From Streptomyces sp. NBC_01197 (GTDB taxonomy: Bacteria; Actinomycetota; Actinomycetes; Streptomycetales; Streptomycetaceae), in the NCBI RefSeq assembly GCF_036010505.1, contig NZ_CP108569.1, positions 2,482,001 through 2,546,000 on the forward strand: a stretch of DNA of 64,000 nucleotides. The letters are read 5' to 3'. Both the position numbers and the translations under genes were made by a program. This document shows, in pieces, positions 25,169-33,915 of this stretch (position 1 is the first letter of the stretch; every line of letters starts with the position of its first letter). Below the pieces are notes generated by a model. That model was given only the letters and a program-made list of their open reading frames with translations, searched no databases and was not told the DNA's origin.

Positions 25169-26767
25169 GTGAACATCCTCGAAAGCTGGACCGTTGACTT
25201 CTACGACTTCAACTCCCGGCCTCCCGATACCGAGGTCCTGGGGCTCCCCGCTCTCGGAGACCTGCACGAGCGAGCTGTCCGTAACGGAGCCCGTCACGGC
25301 ACCCCCGTCATCCTGCCGCCGTCGGGCCGCCCCGACTTCCGGATCAACCTCTTCTTCCGGGAGGGCCGGATGGCGGCGTCCCAGCCCGGAACCTGGAGAC
25401 GTTACGCCTACGCACTCGTCGTGTGGTTGGACTTCCTCGATGCCGTCGGCACGACCTGGGACCGGGCCACCGTCCGGGACGTCGAGGCGTTCAAGGACTG
25501 GCGGATCACGGACACGCGGAACACCGAACGCGTGCGACCCACCTCGTTCGACACCGACCGAGCCGGGCTCAACAGCTTCTACAGCTGGGCGAGTTCCAGG
25601 TTCGGCATCACCAACCCGGTCGCGACCGTCCGCACCGACGACGAGACCTCCACGCGGCAGGCGTACAGCCGAGGGCGCCGCGATCCGCTGCGCCCGGCCG
25701 GTTCCACGAGCCGTCAGGTGAAGTGGCTGCTTCGGGACGCCCTGGAGCAGTGGCGCGACATCGGTTTGCGCGGATACGGATTCGACGGCCTGCGACGCGC
25801 GGGGCGACAGACCGGTGGGTTCAACGAGGACCGGGACACCGCCTTCGTCGACGGCCTGTACGGGACCGGGCTGCGGCTGCGCGAGTGGGCGAGCGTGCTC
25901 GATGTCGAGCTCCCCGGATCGGGCGGCGAGCGGATGGGGACGGCGTGGCTCGCGGCGAAGTGCGTCAAGGGCGGGCGCGAGGGCCGAACGTACTGGATTC
26001 CCCGGCAGGTGCTGCGATCGGTCGACGGCTACCTGGATCCGCTGGAGGGCTCCCGGGCCGAGGTGATCAGCAGGGCGCAGCGGGAAGGGCGGTACGACCG
26101 GCTCAACGGCGTACGCATCGTCACCGGCCATGATTCCCGTGCCCGGAAACTGCGCGTGACTACGGCGGACGGTTCGGAAACCGTGGCCCTGGACGAGTTG
26201 TCGCCGGACGACCGTCGTCTGCTGTTCCGGCGGAATCCACAGGGTCTGGAACCACTGTGGGTGTGGCTTTCGGTGAACGGCCTGCCGAAGAAGCCGCACA
26301 GCTGGGAGGACACCTTCGACGCCGCGAACCGGCGGGTGGCCGAGGCGTGGCTGTGTAAGACCGATCCCGACGGGCGGGTGGGCGAGGACCAGCAGGAGCA
26401 GGTGCGGCGCGAATGTCCCCTGTGGGTGACACCCCACATGTGCCGGCATTCCTTCGCCCTGAAGTGGTTCTCGATTCTCTCGCTCCTGGAGGAGCGCCGC
26501 TTGGAGGGCTTCTCCCCCGACGAGATCGAGGACTTCCGCGACCAGCTCGGCGACATCTGGCTGCAGCTGGCCGTGCTGCTCGGGCACCGGCACCCCGACA
26601 CCACACGCGAGTACTACCTGGAGCCCTTCACCGGCCTGCAGGTCTCGTACCTGATGGCGCTCCTGGACGACGACGAGCGGTCGGGCGTGGACACGTTGGT
26701 GAGGATCTTCGCACGGCACGGCGGGTCGGTCGTGGGCCCTGTCGTCGCGGCCGGAGGAGCGCGGTGA
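25169..26767 (+). CDS. Tyrosine recombinase 1 of the element
   Basis: The 532-aa integrase has an N-terminal SAM-like core-binding region (YAYALVVWLDFLDAVG) and a catalytic domain. The catalytic domain has the first Arg in GTGLRLREW, HxxRH in TPHMCRHSFALKW, and LGHRHPDTTREYY supplying the second His and the nucleophile Tyr. All key residues are present, so it should be active. The GTG at 25169 has GGAG 8 nt upstream and lies just inside the element's left end. The stop overlaps the next gene by 4 nt. Position and size match TnpA-type recombinases. Confidence 0.88.
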   Translation: MNILESWTVDFYDFNSRPPDTEVLGLPALGDLHERAVRNGARHGTPVILPPSGRPDFRINLFFREGRMAASQPGTWRRYAYALVVWLDFLDAVGTTWDRATVRDVEAFKDWRITDTRNTERVRPTSFDTDRAGLNSFYSWASSRFGITNPVATVRTDDETSTRQAYSRGRRDPLRPAGSTSRQVKWLLRDALEQWRDIGLRGYGFDGLRRAGRQTGGFNEDRDTAFVDGLYGTGLRLREWASVLDVELPGSGGERMGTAWLAAKCVKGGREGRTYWIPRQVLRSVDGYLDPLEGSRAEVISRAQREGRYDRLNGVRIVTGHDSRARKLRVTTADGSETVALDELSPDDRRLLFRRNPQGLEPLWVWLSVNGLPKKPHSWEDTFDAANRRVAEAWLCKTDPDGRVGEDQQEQVRRECPLWVTPHMCRHSFALKWFSILSLLEERRLEGFSPDEIEDFRDQLGDIWLQLAVLLGHRHPDTTREYYLEPFTGLQVSYLMALLDDDERSGVDTLVRIFARHGGSVVGPVVAAGGAR

Positions 26768-28668
26768 GGGGCGGGCGCCGGGCGGCGCTCCCGCCCTCCG
26801 GTTGGTCGCCGCCCGAGCGACTGCCCGGCGGGGTGGCAGGTGCGGTGGTGCTCTTCCACGAGGAGAGCACCGGGCGGACCGTCCGGTTCGACTGCTCCGA
26901 CCTGCCGGTCACCGAGCCGGTACGGAACTGGCTGGTCCGACGACTGGCCGAACGGGCGGGTCCTCGCAGCGGGGTCAAGCGAGCGAGATCCTTCCGCACC
27001 GGCTACCAGGTCGTACGAGACTTCGCTCGGTCCCTCGCTGAGTGCGAACCGCCGCCGGGGCATCCGTCGGACATCACGGCCGAGCACATCCGCGCCTTCG
27101 CGTCCCGGTACGAGGATCCGCAGACCCGTCGGACCTGCGTGGCCCGCCTGCGGATCGCGCTGCGCGGCTGTACGGAACTTCCCGAGCCCGCGCGACGTGA
27201 GCTGTTCGAGACGCGACTGCCCGTCAAGCAGGTGTCCGAGCAGATCACGGCGTACTCCGAGGGCGAGTGGCAGCAGATCACGACGGCGCTACGGCGGGAC
27301 GTCCGTCTGTCCCGGGACCGAGTCCGGGCCGGGATTCGCTTACTGGAACGCTTTCGTTCCGGCGAGGTCGACGAGGGAGACCCTGCCGCCGAGTTGGCGC
27401 ACCTCCTGAACGTGATCGTGCGGACCGGTGATCTTCCCCGACGGAGCGACGGCGGCGGCAGCCCGGCCGTGCAGCGGTGCGGTGGAGTGGCCACGGTGAT
27501 GCGCATGCTGACGTTGTCGCAGCAGGAGGCCACCGCATTCGCCCTGCTCCTGTCCGCGCTGACGGCGGAGAACATCGGCACGATCGGGAAATGGCCCGCT
27601 CTGCACCAGCGGCCGGACGGTGGCGGTGGCGGTGGCGGTGGCGGTGGCGGTGGCGGTGGCGGTGGCGGTGGCGGTGGCGGTGAGACGACGGTCGTCCTGG
27701 TAGAGCAGCGGAAGCCCCGACGCGGCCCGGACCGCGAGCACCGGGTGGCAGCCGTCGAAAACCTTCCGGTGTCCCTTCGGACCGTGTTGGAACGGCCCGC
27801 GCAGGACGAGGCCCTGTTCCACTCCCCGCTGCGGCTCTACGAACTCCTGGTGGAACTGACCGCTCCGGCTCGGCTGATCAGCGGCCTGCCCGGCGCCTTC
27901 GCCTATCGCCGGTTCGCCACTGCGGGGAAGTCGGACACGCTGTGGTCCGACGAAGTCCGTGTGGAGCGCTGGGCACGGAGCCGCGGCTTCCCCACCGTCA
28001 ACCGCGCGGAGGAGGGCCGGCCCCCTGCCATCGACGTGCGGCGCATTCGCCAGACCGCTCTGGAAATCCAGCGCCGTCCCGTGTCGCACACCGCACGGAC
28101 CCTGCGCGATCACTACCTGCGCCGTAGCCAGACCGTCCGGGACCAGAGCCGGACCCTTGTCGCCGAAGTCCTCCAGGCCGAGGTGGCCAAAGCTCGCGTG
28201 ACCGCTGAGGTCACCGTGCTCCCGTCCCGCCTGCTCGCCCTGGCCGCCGAGGACCTGCCGACGGCAGCCGCGGAAGCCGGCCTCGCCCCGGAGACGCTGC
28301 GGGGCATGCTCGCCGCCGAACGCGACACCGCGGTCGTCGCCTGCCGCGACCACCGTGACAGCCCGCACGCTCCCGCCGGAGAGGCGTGCCCGGCCTCGTT
28401 CCTCCACTCCTGCCTGAACTGCCCGAACGCACGGGCCCTGCCGCACCACCTACCGGTACAGGTCGCGCTGCACGACCGGCTGGAAGCACTTCGCCCCAAT
28501 CTGGATCCGCAGGTGTGGGAGACCCGTTACGCAACACCGCTGGCCCGGCTGCGCGACATCCTCGGCCACTACAGCCCTGCGGAACACGGCCACGCACGTG
28601 CCTCAGTCACAGATCAGCACCACGCCCTGGTCACCTCTCTTCTGGACGGACGGACCGACCTGCGATGA
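26764..28668 (+). CDS. Recombinase-associated protein 2 of the element (degenerate or divergent integrase)
   Basis: The 634-aa protein is the second of the trio, with a GTG start overlapping the upstream stop (GTGA). The N-terminal half looks like a core-binding domain (RTGYQVVRDFARSLAE, ITAEHIRAFASRYED), but I cannot find a convincing R-HxxR-Y set, so it may be a non-catalytic partner. A run of about 21 glycines sits in the middle. The C-terminal part has a cysteine-rich knot (ACRDHRDSP through CPASFLHSCLNCPNA) that may bind zinc. The stop overlaps recombinase 3 by 4 nt. Confidence 0.75.
   Translation: MRGGRRAALPPSGWSPPERLPGGVAGAVVLFHEESTGRTVRFDCSDLPVTEPVRNWLVRRLAERAGPRSGVKRARSFRTGYQVVRDFARSLAECEPPPGHPSDITAEHIRAFASRYEDPQTRRTCVARLRIALRGCTELPEPARRELFETRLPVKQVSEQITAYSEGEWQQITTALRRDVRLSRDRVRAGIRLLERFRSGEVDEGDPAAELAHLLNVIVRTGDLPRRSDGGGSPAVQRCGGVATVMRMLTLSQQEATAFALLLSALTAENIGTIGKWPALHQRPDGGGGGGGGGGGGGGGGGGGGGETTVVLVEQRKPRRGPDREHRVAAVENLPVSLRTVLERPAQDEALFHSPLRLYELLVELTAPARLISGLPGAFAYRRFATAGKSDTLWSDEVRVERWARSRGFPTVNRAEEGRPPAIDVRRIRQTALEIQRRPVSHTARTLRDHYLRRSQTVRDQSRTLVAEVLQAEVAKARVTAEVTVLPSRLLALAAEDLPTAAAEAGLAPETLRGMLAAERDTAVVACRDHRDSPHAPAGEACPASFLHSCLNCPNARALPHHLPVQVALHDRLEALRPNLDPQVWETRYATPLARLRDILGHYSPAEHGHARASVTDQHHALVTSLLDGRTDLR
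27619..27681 (+). repeat. Hexanucleotide microsatellite (GGTGGC)n inside recombinase 2
   Basis: Ten and a half units of GGTGGC (63 nt) code for 21 glycines in a row. Because the unit is six bases, copy-number slippage changes protein length but not frame. Confidence 0.95.
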
Positions 28669-30788
28669 CCCAGCCCGCCCACCTGTACGTCCCGGTGAAG
28701 GACGCCCCCGTTCCCTGGCCGGACGACGACGTCCCCGTGCTGCGCAACCGTCCCGTCCGGCTCGGCACCGACACCTCCCTCCTCTCCCACTTCGGTGACG
28801 ACGTCTGGAACGTCCGCCCCGCCCACCGGGACGCCCACACGGATGTCGGCCACCTCAACCTGCTCGTCTTCCCCGGAGCGCTCCGCCGCCAGTTCCGCAC
28901 CGTCCTGCTGGCCGCGCTCGACCACCCCCAGCCCGTGGAACCCGGCGGACGCCAGCGGCCCGCCGAGTACATCGGCATCGGCTCCCTGCCCATGCTGGTC
29001 CGCGGCCTGCGGCTGTTCGCCCACTGGATGCACGCCCAGGACCGTGGGCAGATCACCGACGTCACCGGCCATGACCTTGACACCTACCTGCGCCATGTCA
29101 TCGGGACAAGCACGCCACCCCGGCTGAAGGCGAACGCAGTGAGCGCGCTACGCACCCTCTGGCTGTTTCGCGACGTCCTTCCCGCTCCGTGCCGCCTAGC
29201 CACCGGTTTTCCCTGGGCGGGGAAGGCCGCCAACGAACTCGTCGGCCACCGTGCGGCAGGCGGCGAGAACAAGCGCCCCCGTATCCACGAGGACACGATG
29301 GAGGCGCTACTCGCGTGGTCGCTGCACATGGTCGAGCAGATCGGTCCGGACATCCGCGACGCCTGGCAGGAATACGCGGCACTGTGCCGAGGCGAGCACC
29401 CATCCCAGGCGATCTACACAGGAACCACAGGGCCGCGCCTTCAGAAGTACGCGGACTTCTGCCGACGTACCGGCACTCCCCTACCGGGCACATCTGGTCC
29501 CGACGGCCCTGGGATCAACTACGGCCACGTGCTCCGCCTCATCGGCATGGACGACAAGGGCCAGTTCAGTCCGGCCCAGAAGCGCTGGCTGGCCGGACAA
29601 GGACTGCCCGTCGCCACGCACAGCACGGTGGGTGTCATCACGGGGCGGATCCAGGGAAGCCCCTGGCGTGACTCGCCCCTCACCGTGGCTGAGCTGCCTG
29701 GGCTGTGGCGCCGACTGATCGGCGCCCTGTTCACCGTCGTCTGCTACCTCTCCGGGATGCGCCCGGGAGAAGTACTGTCGCTGCGCCGCGACTGCCGCGG
29801 CGCGGACGAGACGACCGGACAGCTCGTCATCCACGGCCACCGCGGCAAAGGCTACGACCGCGCTCCCGACACACCGGAGTTCGCGGAGCCCACCCGCCCG
29901 TGGGTGGTCGTCGAGGTTGTCCATCAGGCCACCGCCCTGCTGGAATCCCTGCACGCCCAGCCCTATCTCTTCCCCGCGCAGTTGCGCACGGGCGTCTTCC
30001 GACCGTCCACGACGCATGCCCGCACCTGCCACTCGATCAACCGGGACATCGCCGACTTCGCAGCCTGGGTGAACCAGACCTTTCGCCGTGCAGACGGCAG
30101 CGCGCCCATCCCCGACGACCCCTCGGGAAACCTCAACTCCAGTCGCTTCCGCCGTACTCTGGCCCATTTCATCGTCCGCCGCCCGCGCGGCCTCATCGCC
30201 GCCGCTCTCCAGTACGGGCACGTCGACACCAAGGTGACGCTCAATTACGCGGGCGCACCCGACACCGAGTGGCTGCAGGACGTAGCGGTCGAGAAGCTCG
30301 AACTCGTCCTGGAGCAGATCAGCGACGACGCCCAACGACTCGCGGCGGGTGAGCACGTCAGCGGACCATCCGCCGACGAATACCGCCGCAGGATCACCGA
30401 AGTCGTCGACTTCCCCGGCCGCACGGTCATCAGCCCTCGCAGTGCCGCGCGACTCCTCGCCGGAACGGACCCCCAGGTGCACCACGGTGAGGGCATGACC
30501 TGCGTATGGCGCTCCGAAACGGCCGCCTGCCGCACCGCCCGCCTCACCCAGGGTCTGCCCGAACCGGCCGGGCCCGACGAGAGCGAATGCCGGTCCACCT
30601 GCACCAATCTGGCCTTCACCGACCGGGACATCGCCCACCGCAAGCAGGATCTCCGCGGCTGGGAGGCGGCAGCGTCCGACCCGCTGGCACCCCAGCCTCT
30701 GCGTGACCGGGCCTCGGCACAGGCCGAACGCATCACCTCGCTCGTCCACCGTCACGAGCAGAACCGCACCGAAGGAGCTTCGAAATGA
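28665..30788 (+). CDS. Tyrosine recombinase 3 of the element
   Basis: The 707-aa integrase-family protein has a catalytic-domain pattern with Arg in YLSGMRPGEVLSLR, a middle motif SSRFRRTLAHFIVRR, and the end motif LQYGHVDTKVTLNYAG with His and the probable nucleophile Tyr. A cysteine-containing C-terminal extension (TCVWRSETAAC, CRSTCTNL) follows and resembles the tail of TnpB-type recombinases of Tn554-like elements. It starts with ATG 28665 (ATGA overlap) and ends with a 4-nt overlap onto the small gene. The four genes form one translationally coupled operon. Confidence 0.86.
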   Translation: MTQPAHLYVPVKDAPVPWPDDDVPVLRNRPVRLGTDTSLLSHFGDDVWNVRPAHRDAHTDVGHLNLLVFPGALRRQFRTVLLAALDHPQPVEPGGRQRPAEYIGIGSLPMLVRGLRLFAHWMHAQDRGQITDVTGHDLDTYLRHVIGTSTPPRLKANAVSALRTLWLFRDVLPAPCRLATGFPWAGKAANELVGHRAAGGENKRPRIHEDTMEALLAWSLHMVEQIGPDIRDAWQEYAALCRGEHPSQAIYTGTTGPRLQKYADFCRRTGTPLPGTSGPDGPGINYGHVLRLIGMDDKGQFSPAQKRWLAGQGLPVATHSTVGVITGRIQGSPWRDSPLTVAELPGLWRRLIGALFTVVCYLSGMRPGEVLSLRRDCRGADETTGQLVIHGHRGKGYDRAPDTPEFAEPTRPWVVVEVVHQATALLESLHAQPYLFPAQLRTGVFRPSTTHARTCHSINRDIADFAAWVNQTFRRADGSAPIPDDPSGNLNSSRFRRTLAHFIVRRPRGLIAAALQYGHVDTKVTLNYAGAPDTEWLQDVAVEKLELVLEQISDDAQRLAAGEHVSGPSADEYRRRITEVVDFPGRTVISPRSAARLLAGTDPQVHHGEGMTCVWRSETAACRTARLTQGLPEPAGPDESECRSTCTNLAFTDRDIAHRKQDLRGWEAAASDPLAPQPLRDRASAQAERITSLVHRHEQNRTEGASK

Positions 30789-31213
30789 CCACCCGCCGCC
30801 CCCGTGACCTCAGCGCCGAACGCTCCGCAATCCGAGCCGCAGCCGATCGCCTTCTGGGAGGCGCCCCACTGCGCTCGGAATCCGGTCGTCTCACCGTCAC
30901 CGAGCTTCTGCATGAATCCGGCCTGCGCCGGGACGCCCTCTATGGCGACCACAAGGACCTGGTCGAGGAGTTCCAGGCGAGCGTGCGTGCGCAGAACCAC
31001 ACCCCGGCCCTCACCAGTTCCCTTGCCGAGGAGAACGCCCGGCTGCAACAGAAGCTGACGGAGACCGCGTCCGCGCTGGCAAAGGAGCGCGAAGTGACAG
31101 CAGCTCTACGCCGCTTGGTCGCCGAGCTCGACCTGGAGCTGCACGCCGCCCGCGAGGGAGCCGGCCCCACGCGGGTCACCAGCCTGCCCGCGCGGCGGCG
31201 GCCGCACCGCTGA
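30785..31213 (+). CDS. Small HTH/coiled-coil protein (TnpC-like, DUF6262 type)
   Basis: The 142-aa protein has an N-terminal helix-turn-helix-like segment (LTVTELLHESGLRRDALYGDHKDL), reminiscent of TetR N-termini. A coiled coil follows (SSLAEENARLQQKLTETASALAKEREV), then a basic tail. It overlaps recombinase 3 by 4 nt. Position, size and coiled coil match TnpC of Tn554, which assists and biases recombination. That role is inferred; DNA binding is suggested by the HTH and basic ends. Confidence 0.78.
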   Translation: MTTRRPRDLSAERSAIRAAADRLLGGAPLRSESGRLTVTELLHESGLRRDALYGDHKDLVEEFQASVRAQNHTPALTSSLAEENARLQQKLTETASALAKEREVTAALRRLVAELDLELHAAREGAGPTRVTSLPARRRPHR

Positions 31214-31225
31214 TGACACACCCAC

Positions 31226-31591
31226 TCAGTTCGCCAAGGTGCCCTGGTGGAAATACATCCGCCAGCCCGTCTCCGTCAGGCGCCACAGGGAGCTCCGCCA
31301 TGCCCGGCGGCCCTGGTTGTCGGCGAAGTACGTCAGGTGAACGACGCCAGGGGCGAGGACGACGCCGGACATCTCACTGACCTTGACCGGAGAATCCGGG
31401 GACACCGTTCCGCCATTCGTCACCGTGAGGATCGACTCCGCGTCCCACCGGCGTCCAGAAGCCCCGATCTCGGTGAACTTCGCATCCAGAAGCTCCAGGA
31501 CAACGGCCTGCGAAGCACGCACCTCAGGGTCGAGAAGCCGCAACTCCCCGTCGACGGCCGCTTGCACGGACCGCTCACTCTCATCCGCCAT
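31226..31591 (-). CDS. NTF2-like/DUF4440 family protein (element cargo)
   Basis: The 121-aa protein has the NTF2-like pattern: an N-terminal helix (AAVDGELRLLDPEVRAS), a cone-forming beta sheet, and the closing RAWRSSLWRLTETGWRMYFHQGT. This is typical of DUF4440 proteins, small and often enzymatic or protective, with no assigned substrate. It is convergent with the recombinase operon (12 bp apart) and lies inside the element, so I treat it as cargo. It reads in the same direction as the cargo NUDIX gene upstream. Confidence 0.75.
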   Translation of the reverse strand: MADESERSVQAAVDGELRLLDPEVRASQAVVLELLDAKFTEIGASGRRWDAESILTVTNGGTVSPDSPVKVSEMSGVVLAPGVVHLTYFADNQGRRAWRSSLWRLTETGWRMYFHQGTLAN

Positions 31592-31644
31592 GCACCAACC
31601 CTACGGACACGCCTTCTCGGGGCACAGCGAATTGTTCGGGCGAC

Positions 31645-32037
31645 TCAGGCGAGCATGCCGCCAGCCTTCAGGTCGTCGAAGAGCATCTGATCGACACGCG
31701 GCACAAGGTTCCGGTCGGCGTACGAGAACCAGGCCACCTCCTCAATCTCGCTGCTCGGCATCAGGTCTCCCTGGTACTCGGCGGTATAGCAGGCCATGCG
31801 CACCACGGTGCCGTTCAGGAGGCCGGGCGCCCCCGCCTCGTACGTCCCCGCATGGACGACGGTCTTTGGATCGAGCAGGACCGTCAGCTCCTCCTTGATC
31901 TCACGAACCAAGGTCTCCAGGTCGCTCTCCGCGCCCTCCCGCTTGCCGCCCGGGATGTAGAAAACGTCCTTCCCGCGCGGACGCCCGCACAGGATCCGAC
32001 CACCCTCGATCCGCACCCAGGCCACCGTGTCAATCAG
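31645..32037 (-). CDS. NUDIX hydrolase (element cargo)
   Basis: About 130 aa. The Nudix box runs from GGKREGAE to REIKEELTV. The metal-binding REIKEE core is intact, but the usual Gly near the end of the box is Thr. These enzymes hydrolyse nucleoside diphosphate derivatives. The start is uncertain: GTG 32037, preceded by AAGAGGG, fits the family (VLIDTVAWVRI); ATG 32061 is also in frame. It is a different subfamily from the NUDIX gene that the element has split. Confidence 0.82.
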   Translation of the reverse strand: MIDTVAWVRIEGGRILCGRPRGKDVFYIPGGKREGAESDLETLVREIKEELTVLLDPKTVVHAGTYEAGAPGLLNGTVVRMACYTAEYQGDLMPSSEIEEVAWFSYADRNLVPRVDQMLFDDLKAGGMLA

Positions 32038-32143
32038 CACTGACAGCGCCCTCTTCCCTCTCATCCAGAATCTGGCTGAAAGGACACTACTGGGGCGGGA
32101 GGATCTGCCGACGCCGACCGGCACTCAGCCGACACCTCCACAC

Positions 32144-32168
32144 CCGACAACCCACTTGCCTAATGAAC
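32144..32168 (-). repeat. Right terminal inverted repeat of the element
   Basis: Minus-strand GTTCATTAGGC adjacent to the core and TGTCGG further in, mirroring 25111-25137. Confidence 0.7.
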
Positions 32169-32276
32169 GCCGGGCAGCTCCCAGCGGCCCGCCAGCTCGG
32201 GCGGCGCGCTGCGGCGCGCGGCGAGCAGCCGCCCCTGGTCGTACAACGCTCCACCCACGACGATGCGATCAGCCAT
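32169..32276 (-). pseudogene. NUDIX hydrolase, N-terminal fragment
   Basis: From ATG 32276 the minus strand reads MADRIVVGGALYDQGRLLAA and on to RWELPG, the normal start of a MutT-type NUDIX enzyme up to the first Gly of the Nudix box. It then runs into the element (VH and a stop at 32160). It joins exactly onto the fragment at 24810-25109 when the element is removed. Confidence 0.92.
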
Positions 32277-32357
32277 GGAGCCGAGCGTATCGAGACCCCG
32301 GCGGGGTCCCGGTCCGCCCAGGACCCCGGACACCCGTCGCGGGGCCACTGCCTCGCT

Positions 32358-32540
32358 CTACTGCACACTCTGGCCGATGCGTTCGATCCAGTACATCTGC
32401 CGGTGCCCGCCGGCACCGAGGGCGTCGGCGGTCTGCTGCGCCTCGTCCCTCGTCGCGTACCTTCCGACGCGATAGCGATTGCCGTTGTCGTCCTCTCGTA
32501 TCACCTGCCACAGAAGCATGGCATTCCCGTTGTCCGTCAT
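32358..32540 (-). CDS. Small SPOR-like protein
   Basis: The 60-aa protein (MTDNGNAMLLWQVIREDDNG onward) has the pattern of small Streptomyces SPOR-domain proteins: WQVIREDDNGNRYRVGRYATRDEAQ and a C-terminal YWIERIG. SPOR domains bind denuded peptidoglycan, but this copy lacks a signal peptide and is cytoplasmic as read. The ATG at 32540 is chosen because a G-rich site precedes it and the longer reading upstream is unconvincing. Of the gap 32541-32873, only the GntR terminator is recognisable. Confidence 0.75.
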   Translation of the reverse strand: MTDNGNAMLLWQVIREDDNGNRYRVGRYATRDEAQQTADALGAGGHRQMYWIERIGQSVQ

Positions 32541-32844
32541 CGCGTGCCCCCGTCGTACGCCGGCGTGCAGGCCATCTCTGATCCCCAGGAAACCGCAGTC
32601 TGCATATGCCCGAGCGTACGCCTGACCCTTACCGAGCGAATACGCATTCTCACAAAGAGGTACGCAACAAGCCACTCTGCAATTTCCATTGAGTACACGA
32701 CGGAGCGTCAGGCCACCGCCGGGCCCACTCGGGGCCGCACCACGGACACCCTTCAGTTACCCAAGAGAGCAGGCGCCGCAACGGATTCGGGCCCAGCTCG
32801 CCCAACTCCCCGTCAAGAAACGGCGTCAACTGGCCCCGCGTCAA

Positions 32845-32869
32845 CCGGGCCGGGCATCACCCGGCCCGG
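32845..32869 (-). terminator. Hairpin terminator of the GntR gene
   Basis: Perfect 10-bp arms CCGGGCCGGG and CCCGGCCCGG with a 5-nt loop, 5 bp beyond the gntR-type gene stop. Confidence 0.8.
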
Positions 32870-32873
32870 CGGC

Positions 32874-33626
32874 TCACTTCACCGGCAGGTGGTACGCGAT
32901 GCGGTAGCGGTCGGCCGGGACGACGATGTCCGCCGTCTCCACCGCCCGCCCGGACGCGTAGTACGTACGGGAGATGACGACCACCACATGACCGGGCACG
33001 CCGCCGAGTGCGAGAAGTTCCTCGGCCAGACCGGGCCGGGCGCCGACCTCCTCGACGACGTTGTCCACGACGATGTCGATCGCGCCCATCCGTTCCACGA
33101 CGCCGCAGCCGCCGAGCGGCCCCTCCTCGGGGAGCATCACCGGTGTACGCCCGGTGATCGCCAGCGGCTCCCAGGAGGTGGACAGCATCATCGTCTCGCC
33201 TGCGTCGCGGTAGACGTACCGCGTGCGCATCACCCGCTCACCCGAAGGAATGGCGAGCCGCAGCGCGACGTCGGTGTCCGCGAAGTCCTGCTCGCTGCTG
33301 GACTCCCAGGTGCCGCGCACGCTCTCGTCGGCCTGCTCCTGACGGAACGGCGTCGCACCGTCGGGCAGCCGGTAGCCGGAGCGGGCGATGCGGCGCGGGA
33401 CGAGGCGCTCCCGGACATACGTGCCGGATCCGGAGCGGCCCTCGACCAGCCCCTCGGCCATCAGTACCTTGCGCGCTTCGAGTGCGACCGTGTCGGAGAC
33501 CCCGTACTCCTCGCGGATGCGGGCCTGTGAGGGCAGTCTCGTGTGCGGTGGCAGCGAGCCGTCGGTGATCTTCTGCCGAAGATCACTCGCGACGCGCAGA
33601 TAGGCCGGCTGCTCACCGAAAGTCAC
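32874..33626 (-). CDS. GntR-family transcriptional regulator (HutC/UTRA type)
   Basis: The 250-aa regulator has an N-terminal winged HTH (VASDLRQKITDGSLPPHTRLPSQ with RIREEYGVS and GSGTYVRE) and a C-terminal UTRA ligand-binding domain (VMRTRYVYRDAGETMMLSTS). The GTG at 33626 is chosen because GGGGAG lies 8 nt upstream and the family begins TFGEQPAYLRV. The ligand is unknown and no obvious target gene is adjacent. The 289-bp region upstream carries CGATCGG repeats. Confidence 0.88.
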   Translation of the reverse strand: MTFGEQPAYLRVASDLRQKITDGSLPPHTRLPSQARIREEYGVSDTVALEARKVLMAEGLVEGRSGSGTYVRERLVPRRIARSGYRLPDGATPFRQEQADESVRGTWESSSEQDFADTDVALRLAIPSGERVMRTRYVYRDAGETMMLSTSWEPLAITGRTPVMLPEEGPLGGCGVVERMGAIDIVVDNVVEEVGARPGLAEELLALGGVPGHVVVVISRTYYASGRAVETADIVVPADRYRIAYHLPVK

Positions 33627-33776
33627 TGGCCACTCCCCCATGCAGGTTGACAGACCGCAACAGCGTGACAACCGTGGGTTGTTGGCCGCAAGCAGGGGCC
33701 TGAGTTTCACCCGAAGTGATGAAGAGTGCCCGGCGAAACCCTCCGTCGGCAGGGCACAGCTGGTCGACTTCGTTCA

Positions 33777-33815
33777 GCGCTGACCGATCGGCGATCGGCG
33801 ATCGGCGCTCAGCGC
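33777..33815. repeat. CGATCGG tandem repeat enclosed by an inverted repeat
   Basis: Three CGATCGG units lie between GCGCTGA (33777-33783) and TCAGCGC (33809-33815). They lie 100 bp beyond the stop of the minus-strand cysteine hydrolase, so this may be its terminator. Confidence 0.5.
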
Positions 33816-33915
33816 GAGCCGGTGGGGCCTCGGGGAACGACGAACGCGGCTGCGGCGCACCGCATCGAATTGAACGGCGGTGCGTCGCAACCACGTTGGG
33901 TGATCGGGCCGGTGA

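Larger units (their letters stand above)
25106..32173. mobile_element. Tyrosine-recombinase transposon (Tn554-like), about 7.1 kb
   Basis: The element splits a NUDIX gene. The hexamer CGCCGG is present at both junctions (25106-25111 and 32168-32173), and removing one copy plus the interior restores the reading LPG-GKLEPGE. The ends carry imperfect inverted repeats. The element encodes three successive overlapping tyrosine recombinases and a small HTH/coiled-coil protein, plus two minus-strand cargo genes. Tn554 encodes TnpA, TnpB (tyrosine recombinases) and TnpC, and recombines across a 6-bp core. This element shares the 6-bp core and the logic but has a third recombinase. Confidence 0.88.

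Noticed and set aside
24753..25172. A plus-strand protein of 139 residues
   Set aside because: It is the antisense of the NUDIX C-terminal fragment, which has a recognisable Nudix box on the minus strand.
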